A stretch of DNA of 30,189 bases from a virus: positions 1-30,189 of the IMG/VR virus record IMGVR_UViG_3300032050_000572; one strand, 5' to 3'. Positions 11,761 to 17,427 of the stretch are shown piece after piece (position 1 is the first letter of the stretch; each line of letters starts with the position of its first letter). The notes under the pieces were generated by a model. It had not been told where the DNA came from and did not search any database. It saw only the letters and a program-made list of their open reading frames with translations. A program made the position numbers and the translations under genes.

Positions 11761-11771
11761 CCCTGTAGAAT
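11727..11771 (+). promoter_or_regulatory. Boxed promoter AGTGTCCCC ... TAGAAT
   Basis: The box starts at 11727 and TAGAAT at 11766 (spacing 39), 25 nt before ATG 11797. The box is in the coding sequence of the previous gene, and that gene's stop codon is within CTGACCCTGTAGAAT. Confidence 0.65.
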
Positions 11772-11796
11772 TACAGAGTCAACCGCAAGGCAACCG

Positions 11797-11979
11797 ATGA
11801 CCTTCCCCGACCTGATCGCTGAAATCACCAACCCTGAGAATGGCACCATCTATTGGATCGAAGCGGCACACGCTGCCAAACAGCACGGTCTGTGGGATGA
11901 CTTCCGCACCGACTATGGCACGACCTCTGACTTCGGCGGGGTTGACGCTGGTGAGTTCCTGGTGTGGTTGGGGTATTGA
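11797..11979 (+). CDS. Hypothetical acidic protein, 60 aa
   Basis: The product reads MTFPDLIAEITNPENGTIYW, then IEAAHAAKQHGLWDDFRTDY and GTTSDFGGVDAGEFLVWLGY. It is acidic with several aromatic residues and probably folds as helices with one loop. It has a private promoter and another promoter starts soon after its stop. No family recognised. GC content is high compared with the structural genes of this genome. Confidence 0.65.
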   Translation: MTFPDLIAEITNPENGTIYWIEAAHAAKQHGLWDDFRTDYGTTSDFGGVDAGEFLVWLGY

Positions 11980-12005
11980 CCCCTGCCCCCCTGACCCTGT
12001 AGAAT
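11961..12005 (+). promoter_or_regulatory. Probable promoter CTGACCCTGTAGAAT with a weak box
   Basis: TAGAAT (12000-12005) and the preceding CTGACCCTG are identical to the 11797 promoter, and the distance to ATG 12030 is 24 nt. At the expected box position (11961) the sequence is GGTGTGG, only a partial match. Confidence 0.5.
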
Positions 12006-12029
12006 TCTCAAGCAACCGACAGACGACCA

Positions 12030-12200
12030 ATGCGCTTCCCTCTCGCCATGTGCTCTGACCTCCAGACCCGCCAGATCAAATGGATCTCCCGCGCCGATCA
12101 ACTGAAGAACGGTTCCCGCCCTTCCTCCTACGTTCACTGGGGAGTGCCCGCTACCGTCATCGCCGCCCAGTACTCTGAGGCACACGCAGGGCGGGGGTGA
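12030..12200 (+). CDS. Hypothetical basic protein, 56 aa
   Basis: The frame runs from ATG 12030 to TGA 12198-12200, with an alternative in-frame ATG at 12048. The product is MRFPLAMCSDLQTRQIKWIS, RADQLKNGSRPSSYVHWGVP and a tail ATVIAAQYSEAHAGRG. It is basic, which suggests nucleic-acid or acidic-partner binding, but nothing specific is visible. Its last codons overlap the promoter of the next gene. Confidence 0.55.
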   Translation: MRFPLAMCSDLQTRQIKWISRADQLKNGSRPSSYVHWGVPATVIAAQYSEAHAGRG

Positions 12201-12219
12201 CCCCGTTTCGTGCTACAAT
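12177..12219 (+). promoter_or_regulatory. Boxed promoter GAGGCACAC ... TACAAT
   Basis: GGCACA (12179) lies 35 bp upstream of TACAAT (12214-12219), against 36 at the 9871 promoter. The box is one or two bases off consensus. It ends 22 nt before ATG 12242, and the upstream stop TGA lies in the promoter. Confidence 0.5.
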
Positions 12220-12241
12220 TCACAAGTCGCCAACCGATCCC

Positions 12242-12580
12242 ATGATCAACGCTCAAACCGCCAACCGCCTTGACCTCCTGCTGGCAGACTGCCGTGGTGA
12301 AATTTCCTACCGCCGCCTGCCCACTCGCCACGCTCGCAAGGGTGAGACCTGGCAGCGTCAATCGCAGCATGGTAGAGGGGCAGCGATCGGTAACGTTCGC
12401 GGTGGTGATTTCGGATCCACTGGCGACACCGTTGCGGGTGCTGGTAAGGGTGTGACCCTGACCCGCGTTTGTGGAATCGGTAAGGAGATGGTTCGCGATC
12501 TTGATTCTGTGGTTGCCCGTGCCAAAGCACAGTATGCCGCAGATCGCCGCTCCGCTGCCTTAGAGCGGCGTGGGGTCTGA
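12242..12580 (+). CDS. Hypothetical arginine-rich protein, 112 aa
   Basis: ATG 12242 is chosen over the in-frame ATG 12197 because the boxed promoter (-10 at 12214) falls between them. The N-terminus is helical (MINAQTANRLDLLLADCRGE), followed by an Arg/Gly-rich linker (residues about 30-75, RRLPTRHARKGETW and GRGAAIGNVRGGD) and a basic C-terminal helix (VARAKAQYAADRRSAALERR). Arg/Gly-rich linkers often bind RNA or DNA. No catalytic motif is seen. It ends the high-GC island. Confidence 0.6.
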   Translation: MINAQTANRLDLLLADCRGEISYRRLPTRHARKGETWQRQSQHGRGAAIGNVRGGDFGSTGDTVAGAGKGVTLTRVCGIGKEMVRDLDSVVARAKAQYAADRRSAALERRGV

Positions 12581-12617
12581 TCTTCGTTAGTGGCATGTTC
12601 GTGATGGGCAGTTGTAT

Positions 12618-12637
12618 GGGGCGCGGTCCGCCGCCCC
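12618..12637 (+). terminator. GC-rich inverted repeat, possible terminator
   Basis: GGGGCG (12618-12623) faces CGCCCC (12632-12637) in the most GC-rich segment of the window. A run of C follows, then AT-rich DNA, without a real T-run. It may end transcription of the island. Confidence 0.4.
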
Positions 12638-12690
12638 CGCCCCGCCGTGCCCCCCGTTATAAAAATTGTTAACTACCCTAACCTACAGAG

Positions 12691-12719
12691 GTGACAAAAA
12701 GCGAGAGTGTTATTATACT
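12691..12719 (+). promoter_or_regulatory. Sigma70-type promoter GTGACA-N17-TATACT
   Basis: GTGACA (12691-12696) and TATACT (12714-12719) are separated by exactly 17 bp. It lies 24 nt upstream of GTG 12744. Unlike the island promoters it has a recognisable -35 and no upstream box. Confidence 0.7.
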
Positions 12720-12743
12720 TAAAAAAATTTCCGGAGGGTAAAA

Positions 12744-12866
12744 GTGGAGAATAAACCATTTTCTGATAAAAAAATTTCCGATTATAAAACGACCCTCGGA
12801 GAGCAATTCGAGTATATTTTGCTGTGTGTAAAGGAAACCGTAAAAATACTTCTATCCCGTGAGTGA
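12744..12866 (+). CDS. Small protein with GTG start, 40 aa
   Basis: A strong Shine-Dalgarno (CCGGAGG, 12731-12737) is 6 nt before GTG 12744. The frame gives ENKPFSDKKISDYKTTLGEQ and then FEYILLCVKETVKILLSRE, with a hydrophilic N-terminus and an amphipathic or partly buried C-terminal helix. Promoter, ribosome site and frame agree, so this is a credible gene despite its size. The helix could associate with a membrane. The role is unknown. Confidence 0.6.
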   Translation: MENKPFSDKKISDYKTTLGEQFEYILLCVKETVKILLSRE

Positions 12867-12869
12867 ATA

Positions 12870-12875
12870 TATAAT
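12870..12875 (+). promoter_or_regulatory. Possible -10 element TATAAT
   Basis: A consensus TATAAT lies 35 nt upstream of ATG 12911, just after the stop of the 40-aa gene. The -35 position has no good match, so it may be weak or act with another factor. Confidence 0.4.
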
Positions 12876-12910
12876 GGGACCGACGCGAAAGCCGTTCAAA
12901 TATTATTCAG

Positions 12911-13102
12911 ATGGATAAAGTATATCACATATATGCAAAGGGTAAGTGCATATATCACAATCTCCCAAAGAACAAATTTGAGGAGACCTGGGAAATGATG
13001 CACAGAATGATTGAGGTTCTTGACGTAAAATTTAAGAAAGAAGATCTACAATATGAAGAACTTGCAATTAACAAAGAAATAATAAACGCTTCTTCTTTTT
13101 GA
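12911..13102 (+). CDS. Small conserved phage protein, 63 aa (paralogue of 13936-14091)
   Basis: The product begins MDKVYHIYAKGKCIYHNLPK and then has an acidic helical part (FEETWEMMHRMIEVLDVKFK). It is clearly similar to the protein at 13936: both start with a short strand of the form VYHI/FYNI, then KGxxIYxNL, then an acidic helix. I recall this KVYHIYAKGxCxxxNL pattern in many cyanophages, function unknown. It lies just before the late structural block. Confidence 0.75.
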   Translation: MDKVYHIYAKGKCIYHNLPKNKFEETWEMMHRMIEVLDVKFKKEDLQYEELAINKEIINASSF

Positions 13103-13125
13103 GGGGCCTCTTAGATTGACAAACA

Positions 13126-13132
13126 CTAAATA
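13126..13132 (+). promoter_or_regulatory. T4-type late promoter CTAAATA
   Basis: CTAAATA exactly matches the late-promoter form reported for marine cyanomyoviruses. It lies in the gap before the glycosyltransferase-like gene, 36 nt upstream of ATG 13169. Confidence 0.6.
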
Positions 13133-13168
13133 AGACGATAAAATTGATTTTGAAGGTTACTAAAACTT

Positions 13169-13936
13169 ATGGCAAAAGGATTCACTGTTAAAACGGTAGC
13201 ACCTAAGACCAAGACTGAAGAGTGGGATTATGATGCTATTAGAGAAAGAATGCGAGGGAAGTCAATTGTTTTTTGTCTTCCTGGAAGAGGTTGTTCTTAT
13301 ACATTCCTCAAGTCATTCGTACAACTATGCTTTGATCTAGTAAAGAATGAAATGAGTATCCAGATTTCTCAGGATTACTCATCTATGGTTAATTTTGCAA
13401 GGTGTAAAGTTCTCGGCGCAAATGTTCTCCGAGGTCCAAACCAAGTTCCCTGGGATGGAAAACTACAATATGATTATCAACTATGGATTGATAATGACAT
13501 TGTTTTTAACTCAGAAAAATTCTGGCAACTTTGTGACCTTGCATTTCCTGCAGAAGGTGAGGAACGTCCTATTTCTGCTGGTTGGTATGCAACTGAAGAC
13601 GGGCACACAACCTCAGTGGCTCACTGGTTAGAGGAAGACGACTTCCGTAAGAATGGTGGAGTCATGAATCATGAGACTGTAGAATCAATCTCAAAGCGTC
13701 GTAAGCCTTTTACTGTTGACTACACTGGATTTGGTTGGGTTCTGATTAAAAATGGAGTCTTCGAAAATCTCGAATATCCTTGGTTTGCTCCTAAGATGCA
13801 AGTCTTTGAATCTGGGCAAGTTCAAGATATGTGTGGTGAAGACGTTTCGTTCTGTCTTGACGCTATTGAGAAAGGATTTAAGATTTGGTGCGATCCTCGA
13901 ATTCGCGTTGGACACGAAAAAACTCGTATTATCTGA
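13169..13936 (+). CDS. GT-A type glycosyltransferase-like protein, 255 aa
   Basis: The sequence has an N-terminal Rossmann-like segment (SIVFCLPGRGCSYTFLKSF, about 30-50) and a DxD-type motif in LWIDNDIVF with D108 and D110, the place where GT-A glycosyltransferases bind the metal and nucleotide sugar. Later WYATEDGHTTSVAHWLEED, DYTGFGWVLIKNGVF and CGEDVSFCLDAIEKGFKIW resemble the acceptor-side and ED-type catalytic segments of GT2-like enzymes. Near-identical proteins are common in cyanomyoviruses beside the baseplate genes. It may glycosylate virion proteins, host surface or DNA, but the substrate is unknown. A late promoter precedes it. Confidence 0.8.
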   Translation: MAKGFTVKTVAPKTKTEEWDYDAIRERMRGKSIVFCLPGRGCSYTFLKSFVQLCFDLVKNEMSIQISQDYSSMVNFARCKVLGANVLRGPNQVPWDGKLQYDYQLWIDNDIVFNSEKFWQLCDLAFPAEGEERPISAGWYATEDGHTTSVAHWLEEDDFRKNGGVMNHETVESISKRRKPFTVDYTGFGWVLIKNGVFENLEYPWFAPKMQVFESGQVQDMCGEDVSFCLDAIEKGFKIWCDPRIRVGHEKTRII

Positions 13937-14091
13937 TGACTACAAAATTTTACAATATCCTTTATAAAGGTCGTAAAATTTATTCGAACCTCAGTATTGA
14001 AGAATGTACTGAGGTTCTTCAAGATTTTTCCGAAAACTTCTATGAGGAAAAGTCTTTTGATCCTATTGATATTGAACTGGAGGAAATTTAA
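13936..14091 (+). CDS. Small conserved phage protein, 51 aa (paralogue of 12911-13102)
   Basis: I use ATG 13936, which overlaps the previous stop (TGATGA), and not the longer frame from 13885, which lies in the glycosyltransferase gene. The product starts MTTKFYNILYKGRKIYSNLS and has an acidic helix (EECTEVLQDFSENFYEEK). The KGRKIYSNL element matches KGKCIYHNL of gene 12911. It is directly followed by the next ATG (TAAATG). Function unknown. Confidence 0.75.
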   Translation: MTTKFYNILYKGRKIYSNLSIEECTEVLQDFSENFYEEKSFDPIDIELEEI

Positions 14092-14232
14092 ATGGCTAAA
14101 GGTGGAAACAATAAGGTAATCTTTGAACCAGGAGCACCCAAGAAAACTCGTCAGGGGCGTTCTCCTCGTACATTACTTTCACCAACTTCTCGTAATGGAC
14201 GTAAGAAGAAGTATCGGGGACAAGGTAAATAA
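14092..14232 (+). CDS. Small basic conserved cyanophage protein, 46 aa
   Basis: The product starts MAKGGNNKVIFEPGAPKKTR and ends NGRKKKYRGQGK. It is strongly basic and Gly/Ser/Pro-rich, so it is probably disordered and may bind nucleic acid or act in assembly. I recall proteins ending KKxYRGQGR at this place in other cyanomyoviruses. It starts immediately after the previous stop and is followed by a terminator hairpin. Confidence 0.75.
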   Translation: MAKGGNNKVIFEPGAPKKTRQGRSPRTLLSPTSRNGRKKKYRGQGK

Positions 14233-14239
14233 TTTTTTT

Positions 14240-14273
14240 AGAGTGCTTAAATAGAAATAAGCACTCTTTTTTT
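14240..14273 (+). terminator. Rho-independent terminator, touching the next start codon
   Basis: AGAGTGCTTA (14240-14249) pairs perfectly with TAAGCACTCT (14258-14267) around loop AATAGAAA, followed by a T-run to 14273. ATG 14274 is the very next base. The loop side contains TTAAATA, similar to a late promoter. Confidence 0.8.
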
Positions 14274-14798
14274 ATGTTTTCAGATAAAGAACTTTATATC
14301 TTAAATTGGATAAAGGAAGTATCAAAAGTTCGTCCAGAATTGAATGGATTTGCAATTTGTCCTTTTGCAGCAAACTCAAAATTTAAGATCATAGAGTGCT
14401 CCGCAGAAGATATTATACCAATTGAAGGTTATCAAGTTATCATTTATATCATAGAAGACTATTTTGATTTGGATACTGTTCAATTTTGGGTAGATTATTA
14501 TAATCAAAAACATGAAAAGTGGAAATTTTTTGAAGATTGTGGCGCATATAAAACATACATTAAAGGAATTCAAACGAATAACGGAAAATATAATTTAATT
14601 CTAGGACAACCAACGGACAAATTACGTAAATTCAGAGAAAATCTTGCTAAAAGTGAATATTATAATATGTGGGATAATGATTATCTAAAAGAAATTCTTG
14701 AAGATGACTACGATTTGATTGAAAAACGGGATAGCAACCCCGTAAAAAGTTCTGATTTAACAGATCAGGAGCAAAAAAATGACCAAACAAGTCGATAA
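14274..14798 (+). CDS. Conserved hypothetical protein beside gp25, 174 aa
   Basis: The N-terminus has SDKELYILNWIKEVSKVRPE and GFAICPFA, then a beta-alpha pattern (KFKIIECSAEDIIPIEGYQV, IIYIIEDYFDL) and an acidic, Asp-rich C-terminus. The (N)GxxxCPFA element resembles the start of DUF1415 proteins, but the rest does not clearly match. The position before gp25 suggests a link to the tail module. The start lies directly behind a terminator and has no Shine-Dalgarno sequence, so its expression is unclear. It overlaps the next gene by 20 nt. Confidence 0.75.
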   Translation: MFSDKELYILNWIKEVSKVRPELNGFAICPFAANSKFKIIECSAEDIIPIEGYQVIIYIIEDYFDLDTVQFWVDYYNQKHEKWKFFEDCGAYKTYIKGIQTNNGKYNLILGQPTDKLRKFRENLAKSEYYNMWDNDYLKEILEDDYDLIEKRDSNPVKSSDLTDQEQKNDQTSR

Positions 14799-15024
14799 AG
14801 ATCAAAATTTCATGAAAAATGAGTGGGGAACTCAGTATTTGTCCTCAGAATATGGTTGGGAATCTAAAATCAATAAGCAAAAAATGCTTAGAGAAATTGC
14901 AAATGATGACCTCACACCCAAAAAGCATGATTTCTTTCATCAAAATGAAATTCACTCAAAAATAAGAAATGATGAAGACTATGATGACTGGGAATATGGT
15001 ACAGAACCAATAATAGGAATGTAA
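14779..15024 (+). CDS. Hypothetical protein beside gp25, 81 aa
   Basis: ATG 14779 has AGGAG at 14767-14771 in good position. The product is very hydrophilic: MTKQVDKDQNFMKNEWGTQY, a SSEYGWESKINKQKMLREIA segment and an acidic Tyr/Trp-rich end (DEDYDDWEYGTEPIIGM). It looks largely disordered or extended, as in small tail-associated proteins, but no family is recognised. It precedes the gp25 late promoter. Confidence 0.7.
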   Translation: MTKQVDKDQNFMKNEWGTQYLSSEYGWESKINKQKMLREIANDDLTPKKHDFFHQNEIHSKIRNDEDYDDWEYGTEPIIGM

Positions 15025-15032
15025 AAAAGTCT

Positions 15033-15039
15033 CTAAATA
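15033..15039 (+). promoter_or_regulatory. T4-type late promoter CTAAATA
   Basis: CTAAATA lies in the gap before gp25, 30 nt upstream of ATG 15070. The following gp25-gp6-gp7 genes have no further gaps, so this may drive all three. Confidence 0.65.
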
Positions 15040-15069
15040 ATACAGAATTTATAAACTTTAATATTATAA

Positions 15070-15471
15070 ATGCCTGTCGAAAGAATTTCAAAGGGATTTA
15101 AAGATATAAGTCTTTCGTTTCAGGTGAGTCCCCTGAACTATGATCTTCTCACAATTAAAAATGAAACCGCAATCGCTCGATCCGTTAGAAATTTAGTTTT
15201 ATATGGAACGGGCGAAAAATTTTTTAATGAAACATTTGGATCAAAAGTATCGCGTTTACTCTTTGAAAACATTGATGAGATATCTGCTTCAATATTAAAA
15301 AGCGAAATTGAACTTACAATCAAAAATAATGAACCTAGAGTTAGTTTAATAGGTATTGATATTACACCAAATTATGATAACAATGAATTTAATGTGGTCA
15401 TAAAATATTATATTATTGGTATAGAGGCATTACCTCAGCAACTATCATTTGCATTACAGCAGTCACGATAA
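15070..15471 (+). CDS. 25: Baseplate wedge protein gp25, 133 aa
   Basis: The length matches T4 gp25 (132 aa). The sequence has the gp25/GPW pattern: an N-terminal FKDISLSFQ stretch, a conserved middle with SVRNLVLYGTGEKFFNETFGSK (about 37-58, the region where gp25 proteins have a GExxFxPxFGxxl-like signature), and the NEPRVSLIGIDI segment (about 90-101), with EPR typical of the family. gp25 sits at the inner rim of the baseplate, contacts gp6 and starts sheath assembly. It precedes gp6 directly (TAAATG). Confidence 0.92.
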   Translation: MPVERISKGFKDISLSFQVSPLNYDLLTIKNETAIARSVRNLVLYGTGEKFFNETFGSKVSRLLFENIDEISASILKSEIELTIKNNEPRVSLIGIDITPNYDNNEFNVVIKYYIIGIEALPQQLSFALQQSR

Positions 15472-17424
15472 ATGGCATTAGTCAATTTTACAAATTTAGA
15501 TTTCAACGATATTAAGAGTTCAATAAAGGATTATCTTAGATTGAACTCGAATTTTACTGATTATGATTTCGAAGGATCTAATCTGTCTATTATCTTAGAT
15601 ATATTGGCATATAATACGTACATTTCTTCGTATAATGCCAATATGATAAGTAATGAAATTTTTATCGATAGTGCAACTTTGCGAGAGAATGTAGTATCTC
15701 TTGCGAAAAATATTGGATATATACCAAAATCTAGAATTTCCCCAAGATCTAAAATAAGTTTTTTTGTAGATACCACAGAATTATCATTTAATCCTGTGAC
15801 TTTAACTTTAAAAAGAGGAATTGTTTGCTCTACACCAACTTCCTTTGGCAGAGAAAGTTACACTTTTAGTATATTAAATGATATCACTGTTCCAGTTGTA
15901 AATAAAATAGCATTTTTTTCAGATGTTGAAATTTATGAAGGAACCTACCTAACCTCTAATTTTACAGTAGATTCTTTAAATCCAAATCAAAAATTTATTT
16001 TAAATAATGCAAATATTGACTCTTCTCTAATAAGTGTTCAGGTAAGAGACAATCAGAATTCATCGTCATCAACAAAATATAATTTGTCGGATAGTTTATT
16101 TGATATTGGTCCAGAATCAAAGGTTTTCTTTATTCAAGAAATAGAAGATCAAAGATATGAATTGGTATTTGGAGATGGTATTTTTGGCAAAAAGCTATCT
16201 GCAAATAATTATATTGAAGTTTCATATATTGTTACCAATGGACCTTCGGCAAATGGTCTAAGTAACTTCACTTTTGCAGGAAGAATCATTGATAATGAAG
16301 GAAATACTATAACTAGCGATATATCAGATCTAACAACAGATCAGTCAGCAGCGGGAGGAAAGGATATTGAATCTATTAATTCGATTAAAAAATATGCTCC
16401 TAGAATATATGCAGCACAAAATAGGGCTGTAACTGCTGCAGATTATGAAGCGATTGTACCTCAAATTTATCCTGAAGCAGAATCAGTTTCTGCTTTTGGG
16501 GGTGAAAATTTAGATCCTCCAGAATATGGAAAAGTTTTTATAACTATAAAACCAACTAACGGAGCATTTGTACCAAACTCAATCAAAGATAATATCATAT
16601 CCTCCTTGAGAAAATATAGTGTAGCAGGAATAGTTCCAGAAATTTTAGACCTAAAATATCTTTATGTTGAATTTGACAGTAGAATTTACTATAATACTAA
16701 TTTCTCTTCAAGTCCAAGTAATATTTCTACGGGCGTACTTAATAACATTAATGAATATGCAAATTCTTCGGAATTGAATAAATATGGTGCAAAATTTAAG
16801 TATAGCAAATTCCTAAAAATAATTGATAATTCAGATCAATCTATTACCTCAAATATTACAAGAATTCAAATAAGACGAGATTTAAGTCCAACATTAAATT
16901 CTTTGGCAGAATATGAAATATGTTTTGGAAATCAATTTTATGTTGAGGGTGGAAATGGATACAATATTAAATCTTCTGGATTTGAAATTGCAGGAATAAC
17001 AGGGACTGTATATCTGGCAGATATTCCAGATTCGGGGACTGATGGTAGATATGGTTCTTTGTTTTTCTTTAGATTGGATTCAGATACTCAATCTTCAACG
17101 ATTAAAAAATCTGTAGGTAAAATAGATTATTTAAAAGGAGAAATTTTTCTAAATCCAGTTAATATTGTTGGCACTTCAAAGAACTTTGAAGGAAGACCAA
17201 TTATTGAAATATCCGCAATACCATTATCAAATGATGTGATAGGATTAAAAGATTTATATTTACAGTTGGATGTCAATAATAGTTTCATTACTACCTTAAA
17301 GGATGAAATTGCATCTGGATCAGATATTTCTGATCTCAACCTTCCATACAAAAATACATCCTATACTGGCACAACATACATAGTTACATCAAGCTACGAC
17401 ACAGGGAACTTAGTAAGATTATAA
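15472..17424 (+). CDS. 6: Baseplate wedge protein gp6 (baseplate J-like), 650 aa
   Basis: The length is close to T4 gp6 (660 aa). The N-terminus (LVNFTNLDFNDIKSSIKDYL, then NFTDYDFEGSNLSIILDILA and YNANMISNEIFIDSATLREN) is the typical gp6 start. The middle contains the baseplate-J-type segment DQSAAGGKDIESINSIKKYA with AQNRAVTAADYEAI (about 290-330). gp6 forms the continuous ring that links wedges in the dome-shaped baseplate. It lies between gp25 and the giant gene, as in T4-like late clusters. Confidence 0.92.
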   Translation: MALVNFTNLDFNDIKSSIKDYLRLNSNFTDYDFEGSNLSIILDILAYNTYISSYNANMISNEIFIDSATLRENVVSLAKNIGYIPKSRISPRSKISFFVDTTELSFNPVTLTLKRGIVCSTPTSFGRESYTFSILNDITVPVVNKIAFFSDVEIYEGTYLTSNFTVDSLNPNQKFILNNANIDSSLISVQVRDNQNSSSSTKYNLSDSLFDIGPESKVFFIQEIEDQRYELVFGDGIFGKKLSANNYIEVSYIVTNGPSANGLSNFTFAGRIIDNEGNTITSDISDLTTDQSAAGGKDIESINSIKKYAPRIYAAQNRAVTAADYEAIVPQIYPEAESVSAFGGENLDPPEYGKVFITIKPTNGAFVPNSIKDNIISSLRKYSVAGIVPEILDLKYLYVEFDSRIYYNTNFSSSPSNISTGVLNNINEYANSSELNKYGAKFKYSKFLKIIDNSDQSITSNITRIQIRRDLSPTLNSLAEYEICFGNQFYVEGGNGYNIKSSGFEIAGITGTVYLADIPDSGTDGRYGSLFFFRLDSDTQSSTIKKSVGKIDYLKGEIFLNPVNIVGTSKNFEGRPIIEISAIPLSNDVIGLKDLYLQLDVNNSFITTLKDEIASGSDISDLNLPYKNTSYTGTTYIVTSSYDTGNLVRL

Positions 17425-17427
17425 GAA

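Noticed and set aside
11913-12596. Two minus-strand frames in the GC-rich tract (11913-12185 and 12246-12596)
   Set aside because: High GC reduces stop codons in all frames. The products are Gly/Arg/His-rich without motifs, and the + frames have promoters at the right distance.
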